A stretch of DNA of 64,000 nucleotides from Pseudaquabacterium pictum (lineage in GTDB: Bacteria; Pseudomonadota; Gammaproteobacteria; Burkholderiales; Burkholderiaceae_C), in NCBI RefSeq assembly GCF_005403045.1, contig NZ_BJCL01000004.1:62001-126000 (forward strand), written 5' to 3'. The position numbers and the translations under genes are program-made. The notes beneath the pieces were generated by a model. That model ran no database searches. It was given only the letters and a program-made list of their open reading frames with translations, and was not told where the DNA came from. This document shows, piece after piece, positions 29,202 through 37,059 of the stretch. Each line of letters starts with the position of its first letter. The first letter of the stretch is position 1.

Positions 29202-30953
29202 ATGCACCACCCTGCCCCACCCCACCGCTGGCGCCGCCATGCCCTGGCCCTGCTGCTGGGCTGCAGCGCGCTGGGCGCCGCCCAGGCCGCCGACCCCGCC
29301 AGTGACCGCGCCGAGCTGGAACGCCTGCGCGCCACCACCCAGGCCCTGATCGAGACCCTGGTCAGCCAGGGCCTGGTCACCCGCGAGCGGGCCGATGCCA
29401 TCCTGCGCCAGGCCGGTGCCAGCGCCGCCCCGGCCGGCCCCGGCTGGGGCAGCCCGCTGCCGGCCGCCAGTGCCACCGCCGCTGCGCCGGTGGTGCGCGT
29501 GCCCTACCTCAGCGAGACCCAGCGCGCCCAGCTGCGCGACGAGATCCGCAACGACGTGCTGGCCACCGCCCGCAGCGACGGCTGGGCCGATGCGCGGCAG
29601 ATCCCCGAGTGGGTGCGCGGCATCCGCTTCGAAGGCGACCTGCGGCTGCGCGCGCAATCCGAGCGCTACCCCGAGCCGGCCTATGCGCTGGACGCCACCA
29701 CCGGCCTGCTGCTGGGCGATGCCTGCAGCATCGTCGCCGGCAACCTGCCGGCGCGCTGCTACCGCCGCCAGGTCAGCTCGCCCGCCTGGGCGCCCGACAT
29801 CGCCGACACCACCAACGGCCGCAACCGCCTCACGCTGCGCGCCCGCCTGGGTCTGCAGGCCCGCATCTCGGGCGATTTCACCGGCCAGCTGCGGCTGTCC
29901 ACCGGCAGCGCCACCGGCGGGCCCAGCTCGTCGACGCAGACCCTGGGCAACTACTTCAACAAGAGCAGCGTGGTGATCGACCGCGCGCTGGTGCAGTGGG
30001 AGCCGCGCCACGACATGCGCCTGCAGGCCGGGCGCATCGGCAACCCGTTCTTCTCCAGCGACCTGACCTGGCCCGACGACATCGGCTTCGACGGCGTCGC
30101 CGCCCAGGGCGAGCTGACGCTGGCGCCCGGCGCCTTCGCCTTCGCCCACGCCGGCGTGTTCGCGCTGCAGGAGCTGAGCCTGGACCGCGACCGCTGGCTC
30201 ACCGGCCTGCAGGTGGGCGCGCAATGGGCCTTCAATGCCCACGGCACGCTGCGCCTGGGCGTGGCGATGTACGACTTCGCCCGCGTGGAAGGCGTGCGCG
30301 AGACCAACCCGCCGCCCGGTGGCGAGCGCGCCGGCACCGAGCCCTACTTCAGCAGCCAATACCCCGCCGGCGTGCGCCAGAAGGGCAACACCCTGATCAA
30401 CCTGAACGACCCGGCCAGCACCGCCGCGCCAACCTGGGGCCTGGCGTCGAAGTTCCGGCCGATCAACATCACCGCCCAGCTGGACTACCGCTTGAGCGAC
30501 CGCCTGGCGATGGCCTGGAGCCTCGACTGGCTGCGCAACACCGGCTTCGACCTGGCCGACATCCGCCGCCGCGCCGGCACGCCGGCGGTGGACGGCCTGG
30601 CCGAGAAGACCGACGGCCTGCAGACCCGCTGGCAGATCGGCAGCCCGGCGCTGAACACCGCCGGCCAGTGGCGGCTGTCGGCCGCGCTGCGCCGCTTCGA
30701 GCGCGACGCCTGGCTGGACGCCTTCACCGACACCACCTGGCACCTGGGCGGCACCAACTACAAGGGCTGGCAGCTCGTCGGCCAGTACGCCATCGACAGC
30801 CGCGCCGTGCTGGGCCTGCGCCTGACCAGCAGCCGCAACCTGGACGACGGCGTGCGCACAGTCAATGCCGCCAACGGCGCGGTGGAGTCCAGCTTCAGCA
30901 ATGCGCCGCTGAAGATCGACGTGCTGCAGCTCGACCTGAGCACGCGGTTCTGA
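29202..30953 (+). CDS. Putative outer-membrane porin
   Basis: A protein of 583 residues. The signal peptide ends near GAAQA. A short coiled coil follows (DRAELERLRATTQALIETLV), typical of the 'putative porin' family, then a long beta-barrel with alternating strands (GIRFEGDLRLRAQSERYPEP, RNRLTLRARLGLQARISGDF, VLQLDLSTRF). The C-terminal Phe is the outer-membrane assembly signal. The family tends to sit next to tonB/exbD sets in betaproteobacteria. The 29-nt gap from tonB and 2-nt gap to the next gene indicate one operon. The substrate is unknown. Confidence 0.87.
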   Translation: MHHPAPPHRWRRHALALLLGCSALGAAQAADPASDRAELERLRATTQALIETLVSQGLVTRERADAILRQAGASAAPAGPGWGSPLPAASATAAAPVVRVPYLSETQRAQLRDEIRNDVLATARSDGWADARQIPEWVRGIRFEGDLRLRAQSERYPEPAYALDATTGLLLGDACSIVAGNLPARCYRRQVSSPAWAPDIADTTNGRNRLTLRARLGLQARISGDFTGQLRLSTGSATGGPSSSTQTLGNYFNKSSVVIDRALVQWEPRHDMRLQAGRIGNPFFSSDLTWPDDIGFDGVAAQGELTLAPGAFAFAHAGVFALQELSLDRDRWLTGLQVGAQWAFNAHGTLRLGVAMYDFARVEGVRETNPPPGGERAGTEPYFSSQYPAGVRQKGNTLINLNDPASTAAPTWGLASKFRPINITAQLDYRLSDRLAMAWSLDWLRNTGFDLADIRRRAGTPAVDGLAEKTDGLQTRWQIGSPALNTAGQWRLSAALRRFERDAWLDAFTDTTWHLGGTNYKGWQLVGQYAIDSRAVLGLRLTSSRNLDDGVRTVNAANGAVESSFSNAPLKIDVLQLDLSTRF

Positions 30954-30955
30954 GC

Positions 30956-31639
30956 ATGCGCAGCCGTCGCATCCTCCCCCTGCTGGCTTTGGCCCTGGCC
31001 GTGCTGCATGCCGGCGCGCCGGCCCAGACCACCGACCGCGACCGCACCGCCCTGCGCCGCGCCCAGGCCGCGCTGCAGCAGGCCCAGCAGGCCCGCGAGG
31101 CCGCCGAGGCCGAGGCCCGCAGCCAGGGCACGGCCCGCAGCGAGGCCGAGGCGCGCCTGACCCGCCAGCAGGCCGAGCAGGCCGGCCTGCGCCGGGCGCT
31201 GGCCGAGGCCCGCGCGGCGCTGGCGGCCGCCCAGGCCACCCACGCCACCGCGCTGGATGCGGAACGCCAGCGCCAGGCCCAGGCCGAGGCGGCCCGCACC
31301 GCCGACGAGGCCGCCCGCACCCAGGCCTGGCGCGGCCAGCTGGCCGACAGCGAGCGCCTGGCCGAGGAGCGGCGCCTGGCCAATGCCGCCCTGGTGCAAC
31401 AGCTGGCCCAGCGCAGCGCCGCGCTGGCCGATGCCGAGCGCCGAATCGACGCGCTGCACGGCCTGGGCGGCGAGCTGCTGCAGCGCTACCGCGACAAGGG
31501 CCGGCTGGAGCAGGCGCTGCAGAACGAGCCGGTGTTCGGCCTGGTGGCGGTGCGGCAGGAAGACCGCATCACCAGGCTGCAGGAGCAGCTGGACCAGCTG
31601 CGCCAACCCACGCCGCCGGCGGCCGGCGCGGGGCAGTGA
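30956..31639 (+). CDS. Periplasmic coiled-coil protein
   Basis: A protein of 227 residues with a signal peptide (MRSRRILPLLALALAVLHAG, cleaved near APAQ). An almost uninterrupted Ala/Arg/Gln/Glu-rich coiled coil covers about residues 25-165. A short conserved-looking C-terminal segment follows (LHGLGGELLQRYRDKGRLEQ, then EPVFGLVAVRQEDRI), ending in a second short helix. No catalytic motif is seen. It is the last gene of the + strand cluster; the next gene converges 7 nt away. A scaffold or tether role between membranes is inferred from its length and position. Confidence 0.8.
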   Translation: MRSRRILPLLALALAVLHAGAPAQTTDRDRTALRRAQAALQQAQQAREAAEAEARSQGTARSEAEARLTRQQAEQAGLRRALAEARAALAAAQATHATALDAERQRQAQAEAARTADEAARTQAWRGQLADSERLAEERRLANAALVQQLAQRSAALADAERRIDALHGLGGELLQRYRDKGRLEQALQNEPVFGLVAVRQEDRITRLQEQLDQLRQPTPPAAGAGQ

Positions 31640-31646
31640 CCGCTGC

Positions 31647-32606
31647 TCAACAACCGAAGCGCGCGCGCCGCGCCTGCGGTGCGATCTGCCGCGCGGCGTA
31701 GTCGATGCCGCTGAACGCCGCATAGTCGGCCAGCGTGCGCCGGCGGCCCAGGCCGTAGACGCCGAGGTCGGCGCCGCCCCACAGCAGCGACGCCAGGCGG
31801 CGGTTGGCGGCCTCGGTCAGCGCGGCGGCGCGCACCGAGCGCTGCGCGTCCAGCTCGGGCGACCAGTGCAGCGGCCGCGGCGCCGCGCCGGCCTGGTGGT
31901 AGAGGTGGTAGACCGGCATGCCGGGGATGTGGAAGATGTCCCAGCCATGGGTCCAGGCGCGCAGCGCCAGCGCCTGCTCCTCGCCGTGGAAGTACAGCTG
32001 CGGGTCGTAGGGCAGCGCATCGACGATGCTGCCCGGCGCCCACAGGCAGCCCGCGCCCACATGCAGGCCGGGCACCGGCTCGGTGCTGGCCACCGGCACG
32101 CCCTCGAACATCAGCACCGGGTGGGCGGCGTCGAACTGGCTGGCATCGCCCACCACATGAGCCAGCACCTGCGGCCCCACCACGCTGGCAAAGGGCTCGC
32201 CGGCGGCCATGCGGAAGGGGTTGGGATAGCAGCTGATCAGGCAGCGCGGGTTCAGCGCCTGGCAGCGCTGCGCCCAGCGCAGCAGCCGGGTGTCCCAGCC
32301 GGGCTCGAACCAGGTGTGCGAGTCGATCTGGAAGAACCAGTCCTCGCCCTGGTACAGCGACATGGCCAGCGCCCGCGCCCAGCAGGGGCCGCGCGCCTCC
32401 AGCGCATGCAGCCGCGCCCAGCGCAGCTGGCCGTCGGCCCAGGGCGCCTGCAGCCGCAGCTGCTCGGCGGGCAGCGCCTGCTCCACCACGCCGATGAACA
32501 CCCGGCCGGGATCATCGGCCTGGGCCATCGCGCTGCGCAGGGTGAAGCCGAGCAGCGGATCGCGGTACGCGGCCACGCTGATGAAGATCGAAGGGCGCGT
32601 CGCCAT
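31647..32606 (-). CDS. GlcNAc-type glycosyltransferase
   Basis: A protein of 319 residues starting MATRPSIFISVAAYRDPLLG. That start (IFISVAAYRDP), the QIDSHTWFEPGWD metal-binding region (DSH in place of the DxD motif) and the LHVGAGCLWAPGSI and YFHGEEQALALRAWTHGWDI segments mark the GlcNAc glycosyltransferase family related to Skp1 N-acetylglucosaminyltransferase. It is likely cytoplasmic and acts on a surface glycan or a protein. The ATG at 32606 is used; longer readings run in the methyltransferase gene's shadow. It follows the methyltransferase gene by 20 nt, so the two probably form an operon. Confidence 0.88.
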   Translation of the reverse strand: MATRPSIFISVAAYRDPLLGFTLRSAMAQADDPGRVFIGVVEQALPAEQLRLQAPWADGQLRWARLHALEARGPCWARALAMSLYQGEDWFFQIDSHTWFEPGWDTRLLRWAQRCQALNPRCLISCYPNPFRMAAGEPFASVVGPQVLAHVVGDASQFDAAHPVLMFEGVPVASTEPVPGLHVGAGCLWAPGSIVDALPYDPQLYFHGEEQALALRAWTHGWDIFHIPGMPVYHLYHQAGAAPRPLHWSPELDAQRSVRAAALTEAANRRLASLLWGGADLGVYGLGRRRTLADYAAFSGIDYAARQIAPQARRARFGC

Positions 32607-32626
32607 GTCTGCCGGTGCGTGGCCGC

Positions 32627-33322
32627 TCAGGGCAGGCGGTAGGCCACCTCGCGCGGCTGCGCCACCACACGCAAGCGCGCCGGCCGCACCAGGGTCTGGC
32701 CGTCGAAGTGGCGCACCGGCAGGTCGGCGGCATTGAGCTGGTCGACCAGCGCCTCCAGTGGCCATGGCGCCGGCTGGTAGCCGCGCAGCAGCAGCAGGCT
32801 GGTGGCACGGCAGTTGTCCCAGGCCCAGAGGTCGTGCCAGTGCAGGTCGCGCTCGCTCCACACCGACAGGTGGGCCTCGGCCGCCACGCCGCCCACGGCG
32901 CCCTGCACCACGAACTCGGGCACCAGCACCAGCAGGTAACCGCAGCGGTAGACCATGGCATTGAGCAGGTCCAGCCCGGCGCTCTTGGGCAGGTGCTCCA
33001 GGCAGTCGCCCACCAGCACCAGGTCGAAGGTGTCGGCCGGATGCTGGCGCCACCACTGCGCCGCATCGGCCACATGCAGGCGGTGGTACAGCGCCTGCAG
33101 GCCATGCGCTTCCACATAGGCCGGCTCGATCTCGATGCCCTCGCGGTGGCCGTCGGGCGCCAGCGCGGCCAGCATGCGGCCGTACTTGCCGGCACCGGCG
33201 CCGATGTCCAGCGCCCGGCCCGGCGCCAGCAGGCGGATGACCTGCTGCACCACGGCGTCGAACACGGGAAACGATCCAGGCATGGAAGGGTCGGCGGCGG
33301 GCCGCTGGGCAAAACCCGCCAT
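32627..33322 (-). CDS. Class I SAM-dependent methyltransferase
   Basis: A protein of 231 residues. It has motif I ALDIGAGAGKYGRML (SAM-binding GxGxG), an acidic motif II (GIEIEPAYVEAHG) and a motif IV-like segment FDLVLVGDCLEHLPKSAG. The substrate is unknown; the partner glycosyltransferase suggests a glycan or glycolipid. The gene is the first of a two-gene operon and is divergent from the histone-like gene, sharing an AT-rich 84-nt intergenic region. The upstream part of the protein is short, so no other domain is missing. Confidence 0.88.
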   Translation of the reverse strand: MAGFAQRPAADPSMPGSFPVFDAVVQQVIRLLAPGRALDIGAGAGKYGRMLAALAPDGHREGIEIEPAYVEAHGLQALYHRLHVADAAQWWRQHPADTFDLVLVGDCLEHLPKSAGLDLLNAMVYRCGYLLVLVPEFVVQGAVGGVAAEAHLSVWSERDLHWHDLWAWDNCRATSLLLLRGYQPAPWPLEALVDQLNAADLPVRHFDGQTLVRPARLRVVAQPREVAYRLP

Positions 33323-33370
33323 TCAATCGCCGCCGTGTGACAGCTTGATGGCCGGGTCGCAGAAAAATCG

Positions 33371-33396
33371 CGTATATTTTATAAATCGTTTATACG
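33371..33396 (+). promoter_or_regulatory. AT-rich inverted repeats between divergent genes
   Basis: In a strongly GC-rich background this short stretch is AT-rich. It holds two nested inverted repeats: CGTATA (33371) with TATACG (33391), and TATAAA (33380) with TTTATA (33389) around TCG. It lies 11-36 nt upstream of the ATG at 33407, where a -10 element and an operator would be expected. It may control both the + histone-like gene and the - methyltransferase gene. Confidence 0.55.
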
Positions 33397-33406
33397 GAAT
33401 TCTGCG

Positions 33407-33964
33407 ATGACCACCACCACGCCCACCCCTGCTCCCACCGACGCCCCGGCTCCGGCCCCGGCTGCGACCGCCACACCAGCGGCAGAGGCACCGACACCGG
33501 CAGCGGCCACGAAGCCCGCCAAGGCCGCCCGCAAGCCCGCCAGCCGCACACCGGCGAAGTCGGCAGCCAAGCCGGCGGCCCCAGCGGCCGCCAAGGCCGA
33601 AGCCAAGCCGGCCTCCAAGCCCATCGTGAAGCCTGTCACCAAGCCTGTCGCCAAGCCGAAGGCCAAGCGAGCCACCCCGGCTGGCCCGAAGAAGGCAGCG
33701 CCGGCGGTGGCAACCGCTGCTGCGCCCAAGCCACCCAAGGTCAAGGAGAAGCTGGTCCGCGACAGCTTCACCATGCCGCGGTCCGACTTTGCCCTGGTGC
33801 AGCGGCTGAAGGACCGGGCGCTGGGTTTCCGCCATGCCGCCAAGAAGAGCGAGCTGCTGCGCGCCGGCCTGCATGCCCTGATGGCGCTGGACAACGAGCA
33901 GTTGCAGGCCGCGCTGACCGCTCTGCCCACACTGAAGGCTGGCCGGCCGCGCAAGGCGGGCTGA
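33407..33964 (+). CDS. Histone H1-like Ala/Lys/Pro-rich protein with small C-terminal domain
   Basis: A protein of 185 residues. Residues about 1-115 are low complexity: first Pro/Thr/Ala, then Lys-Pro-Ala repeats of the type seen in bacterial H1-like proteins and AlgP. The last 65 residues are ordered: KLVRDSFTMPRSDFALVQRL, then KDRALGFRHAAKKSELLRAG and LHALM. This resembles a ribbon-helix-helix or similar small DNA-binding domain (a short strand and two helices). A nucleoid or DNA-binding role is inferred from the basic tail. The adjacent AT-rich inverted repeats could be its own operator. It has its own promoter region and no operon partner. Confidence 0.83.
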   Translation: MTTTTPTPAPTDAPAPAPAATATPAAEAPTPAAATKPAKAARKPASRTPAKSAAKPAAPAAAKAEAKPASKPIVKPVTKPVAKPKAKRATPAGPKKAAPAVATAAAPKPPKVKEKLVRDSFTMPRSDFALVQRLKDRALGFRHAAKKSELLRAGLHALMALDNEQLQAALTALPTLKAGRPRKAG

Positions 33965-34027
33965 ATCCGGGCGCTGCACACGTCTGCAGCCCTCAAGCCG
34001 GCGCCCTGGTGGCCGAACTGTCTGGCC

Positions 34028-34804
34028 ATGCACCGCACACGCCGCCCTGCCCTCTGCCCGCCGATTGGCGCGCTGCGCCACCTGCTGGCCGGCACGGCCG
34101 CCGCCTGGTTGCTGCTGGCGACCGGGCCGGTGGCGGCCCAGGCCCCCACCGGACCGGAGCTGGTGGCGGCCATGGCCACCAGCACCAGGCAGGCGCAGCA
34201 GAGTGGTCTGGTCTGGCGCACCCAGCAGCTGTGGCTGGAGGCGCTGCGCCACCGCAGCCCGATGGTGGCGGTGCACCACCGTGGCGTCTGCCACCTGGGC
34301 TACTCGGCCTACACGCCGGGGCAGGATTTCCGCTGGCTGTTCCCGGCCCTGCCACCGGCCCAGCGCAGCGTCTGGCTGGCCGGCGTGGTGCACCACGAAC
34401 TGGCGCACTGCGCCGAGCAGGCGGCGGCCGGCGGCGATGCCCGGGCCGTGCCCGCCAGCCCGCGCCAGCAGGAGGTGCTGGCCGATCTGGCCTTTGCGCT
34501 GCAGGTCGACCAGCCCGATGCCGACGGCACCGCCCTGGTGGCGCTGCTGGCCGCATTGCGGTCACGCCAGGCCAACGCCGATCCGGTCCACGACACGGCC
34601 GCTGCACTCCAGTGTTACCTGCAGCAGCGCGGCAGCTTCACGCCGCCAGGGGACTGGCTGGCGCGGCTGCAGGCCTGGCGCAGCCGCTGCAGCACCGAGA
34701 CGGACGCCCTGCCAGCTGCGCCGCCGGCCGACATGGCAGCGGCGTGGGCCGCGCCGGCCAGCGCTCAGGCCAGCGCGCCCCAGCCGGTGGGGATGCGGCG
34801 GTAA
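34028..34804 (+). CDS. Putative secreted metallopeptidase-like protein (HExxH)
   Basis: A protein of 258 residues with a signal peptide (hydrophobic stretch LLAGTAAAWLLLATGPVAAQ). A zinc-peptidase motif lies in VVHHELAHCAEQAA (HELAH), with conserved-looking surroundings: VAVHHRGVCHLGYSAY upstream and ADLAFALQVDQPDADG downstream. Several cysteines suggest a periplasmic, disulphide-stabilised protein. I do not recognise the family, and catalysis is inferred from HExxH alone. The 3' end overlaps a convergent small gene by 40 nt. Confidence 0.75.
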   Translation: MHRTRRPALCPPIGALRHLLAGTAAAWLLLATGPVAAQAPTGPELVAAMATSTRQAQQSGLVWRTQQLWLEALRHRSPMVAVHHRGVCHLGYSAYTPGQDFRWLFPALPPAQRSVWLAGVVHHELAHCAEQAAAGGDARAVPASPRQQEVLADLAFALQVDQPDADGTALVALLAALRSRQANADPVHDTAAALQCYLQQRGSFTPPGDWLARLQAWRSRCSTETDALPAAPPADMAAAWAAPASAQASAPQPVGMRR

Positions 34805-35001
34805 CGGCCCTGATCGTCCAGGGCATGGCGGGGCACGTCCTCCGCGGTGCCGGGCACCAGCTCGGCCGTGGCCACCTTGCCGATGGTGTCCAGCGTGGCC
34901 TTGCAGGCAGCCACCTGCATCTCGCGCGAGTCGGGATCGAACACCTTGAAGCCGTGGACGGTCACGGTGCGGGTGTCGGGGCGGTGCATCCTGGGCATCA
35001 T
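34765..35001 (-). CDS. Small conserved-looking hypothetical protein
   Basis: A protein of 78 residues beginning MMPRMHRPDTRTVTVHGFKV and ending RYRRIPTGWGALA. The sequence has normal protein composition (DPDSREMQVAACKATLDTIG), unlike the Arg/Ala/Pro-rich shadow readings around it. Longer in-frame readings upstream run into the antisense of the transporter gene and are not supported. The 3' end overlaps the metallopeptidase-like gene by 40 nt in convergent orientation. No function is known to me. Confidence 0.6.
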   Translation of the reverse strand: MMPRMHRPDTRTVTVHGFKVFDPDSREMQVAACKATLDTIGKVATAELVPGTAEDVPRHALDDQGRYRRIPTGWGALA

Positions 35002-35109
35002 GGGCGGCTCCGGAGCCAGATCGTCTGGCGCTGATCCATTCTGCGCCGAACACCGCTGCCGCACCATGCGCCAGCGCAAGCATGGCAGCCACCGCGCCAC
35101 AATCACCGC

Positions 35110-36168
35110 ATGCCTGACCGCCCCCTGCCCCCTCTGCAGCCCCAGGCCACCTTGGCAGTGACCGCCGGCGCCTACGGCTCGGACCGCCATGGCCTGGTCA
35201 GCGGCTTCCACTTCTCGGCCGGGCAGGCCGGTCGTGCGCTGTCCCTGGACGAGGCCCTGGGCTGCCTGGCCGCACCCGCGGAGGCCCGCGCGCCCGACGA
35301 CTTCCTCTGGCTGCACTTCAACCTCAGCGATGCCTCGGCCGAGGCCTGGATGCAGGCCCACCTGCCGCTGCCGGCGGAGTTCTTCGACGCGCTGCACGAG
35401 GGCTCGCGCAGCACCCGCATCGAGGACGCCGCCGACCACCTGGTGGCGGTGGTCAACGACGTCGCCTTCGAGTTCTCGTTCGAACCGTCGGAGATCGCCT
35501 CGCTGTGGCTGGCGGTGCATCCGCGGCTGGTGGTCAGCGCCCGCACCCAGCCGCTGCGCTCGGTCGACCGGCTGCGCCAGGCCGTGAAGGACGGTACCCG
35601 CTTCGGCTCACCGGTGGCGCTGCTGAACCACCTGCTGCATGACCAGGGCGATGTGCTGGTGCGCATCGTGCGGGACGCCACGCTGCAGGTGGATGCAGTG
35701 GAGGACAACCTGCAGCGCGGCCAGTTCCGGGTGCAGCGGGCGGCGCTGGGCAAGCTGCGTCGGGTGCTGGTGCGGCTGCAGCGCCTGCTGGCGCCCGAGC
35801 CCGGCGCGCTGTTCCGCCTGCTGCGCCAGCCGCCGCCCTGGCTGGACGCCGACGACCTGGACGCGCTGCGCCAGGCCACCGAGGAGTTCTCGCTGGTGCT
35901 GCGCGACCTGGCCGCACTGCAGGAGCGCATCAAGCTGCTGCAGGAAGAGATCACCGCCCAGGTGGCCGAGCAGACCAACCGCAGCCTGTTCACGCTGACG
36001 GTGGTGACGGTGCTGGCGCTGCCGATCAACATCATCGCCGGCCTGCTGGGCATGAACGTGGGCGGCATTCCGCTGGCCGACAGCCCGCATGGCTTCCTGA
36101 CGATCGCGCTGATCGTGCTGAGCTTCACCGTGGTGGCTGGCTGGCTGGCGTTCCGCCGGCGCAGCTGA
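35110..36168 (+). CDS. CorA-family transporter, ZntB-like
   Basis: A protein of 352 residues. A long cytoplasmic N-terminal domain of mixed alpha/beta (FLWLHFNLSDASAEAWMQAH, AVVNDVAFEFSFEPSEIASL) is followed by long helices (RVLVRLQRLLAPEPGALFRL, LAALQERIKLLQEEITAQVA). Two C-terminal transmembrane helices carry the pore loop GMNVGGIPLADSPHG between them. The GMN signature identifies the CorA/ZntB superfamily. The soluble-domain sequence is closer to ZntB-type zinc transporters than to CorA magnesium channels. It is monocistronic. Metal specificity is inferred. Confidence 0.88.
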   Translation: MPDRPLPPLQPQATLAVTAGAYGSDRHGLVSGFHFSAGQAGRALSLDEALGCLAAPAEARAPDDFLWLHFNLSDASAEAWMQAHLPLPAEFFDALHEGSRSTRIEDAADHLVAVVNDVAFEFSFEPSEIASLWLAVHPRLVVSARTQPLRSVDRLRQAVKDGTRFGSPVALLNHLLHDQGDVLVRIVRDATLQVDAVEDNLQRGQFRVQRAALGKLRRVLVRLQRLLAPEPGALFRLLRQPPPWLDADDLDALRQATEEFSLVLRDLAALQERIKLLQEEITAQVAEQTNRSLFTLTVVTVLALPINIIAGLLGMNVGGIPLADSPHGFLTIALIVLSFTVVAGWLAFRRRS

Positions 36169-36194
36169 AGCCGGCGCGCCGGGGTCAGCTGCGC
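36159..36194. terminator. Bidirectional hairpin overlapping two convergent stop codons
   Basis: GCGCAGCTGA (36159-36168) and TCAGCTGCGC (36185-36194) are perfect inverted arms; each contains the stop codon of one gene. The palindrome CCGGCGCGCCGG (36171-36182) lies between them. The result is a symmetrical hairpin that could terminate both transcripts. No U-tract is present, so Rho-independent efficiency is uncertain. Confidence 0.5.
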
Positions 36195-36577
36195 ACCAGT
36201 TCCAGGGTCAGGCAGTTGCGATCCTGCACCCGCTCATAACACCAGGCCGACACGGCTTGGCGCGTCAGCAGCAGGCCCAGGCCACCGGGGGTGGCGTCGT
36301 CCAGCGACGTGGGCAGGCCGGGGTGGCGCGCCAGCGTCGGATCGAAGGCGGGGCCGTCGTCCTCGAAGCGCAGCACCAGCCCATCGGGCTGCACCTGCAG
36401 CTGCAGATCGGTGTGGCCGACGCCAGCCGGCGCGCCGCTGTGCCACAGGCGGTTCATCAGCACCTCCTCCAGCACCAGCTCCAGCCGGTAGATCACCCGG
36501 TCGGGCAAGCCATCGCCCTGCAGGAACTCGAGCAGGCGCAGGCGCGTGGCCTCGAGCGCAGCGCGCTCGTTGGGCAC
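36185..36577 (-). CDS. RsbW-like anti-sigma/serine kinase (HATPase domain)
   Basis: A protein of about 130 residues with a GHKL ATPase fold. The N-box is ELVLEEVLMNRLWHSG, G1 is FEDDGPAFDP and G2 is TPGGLGLLLTRQ. In partner-switching systems such kinases bind a STAS protein or a sigma factor and phosphorylate the STAS serine. The start is uncertain: a GTG at 36577 is taken, but the first predicted strand (ARTLRLQVPN) begins upstream, and the frame is open to an ATG at 36691 inside the STAS gene. It is the last of three partner-switching genes on this strand. Confidence 0.82.
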   Translation of the reverse strand: MPNERAALEATRLRLLEFLQGDGLPDRVIYRLELVLEEVLMNRLWHSGAPAGVGHTDLQLQVQPDGLVLRFEDDGPAFDPTLARHPGLPTSLDDATPGGLGLLLTRQAVSAWCYERVQDRNCLTLELVRS

Positions 36578-36602
36578 CTGCAGGCGCAGCGTGCGCGCGC
36601 CG

Positions 36603-36956
36603 TCAGGGGGTGGCGAGCCGGGCAAGCGCCTGGGCCTCGGTGTCGACCACCGGGATGATCTGGTCCAGCGCCACATCGTCCAGCACGCCACGCACCAGCG
36701 GGCCAGCGCCGAACAGCACCATCGCCTGCTGGCGGGCGGCCATGCTGCGCGCCGTGGCGATCAGCAGGCGGATGCCCAGCGAGGCAATGAAGCTGACGCC
36801 GCCCAGGTCGACCACCGCCGGACGGCCGCCGGTCGCCACCGCAGCGGTGAACTGCACGCCGATCTGGTCGGCACCCACGGCATCCAGGCGGCCATCCAGC
36901 CGCACGCAGGTGGTCGGTCCGTCGAGTTCGCTCACACGCAATTCCACAGCAGTCAT
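36603..36956 (-). CDS. STAS-domain anti-sigma factor antagonist
   Basis: A protein of 117 residues: CVRLDGRLDAVGADQIGVQF, then VVDLGGVSFIASLGIRLLIA, the region around the phosphorylatable serine (usual pattern F-I-D-S-x-G; here F-I-A-S-L-G with Asp replaced by Ala). This is a typical SpoIIAA/RsbV-type STAS domain. It should be phosphorylated by the HATPase encoded just downstream and dephosphorylated by the SpoIIE-type phosphatase encoded upstream. A 103-nt gap with a long hairpin separates it from the phosphatase gene. Confidence 0.9.
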   Translation of the reverse strand: MTAVELRVSELDGPTTCVRLDGRLDAVGADQIGVQFTAAVATGGRPAVVDLGGVSFIASLGIRLLIATARSMAARQQAMVLFGAGPLVRGVLDDVALDQIIPVVDTEAQALARLATP

Positions 36957-37000
36957 CTCCAGCGGCGACGGCGGTGCCCGGCCTGTCCGGGCCTCGCCTG

Positions 37001-37047
37001 CCGGACGCCACTGTGCGACAGGTCCGTGACAGGACAGTGACGTCCGG
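37001..37047 (-). promoter_or_regulatory. Long interrupted inverted repeat between phosphatase and STAS genes
   Basis: CCGGACGCCACTGT (37001-37014) pairs with ACAGTGACGTCCGG (37034-37047) with one mismatch over 14 positions; the loop is 19 nt. On the - strand transcript this forms a stable stem between the stop of the SpoIIE gene and the STAS start. It may be an intra-operon terminator or attenuator, or a processing site. Confidence 0.5.
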
Positions 37048-37059
37048 TGGACACGGCCA

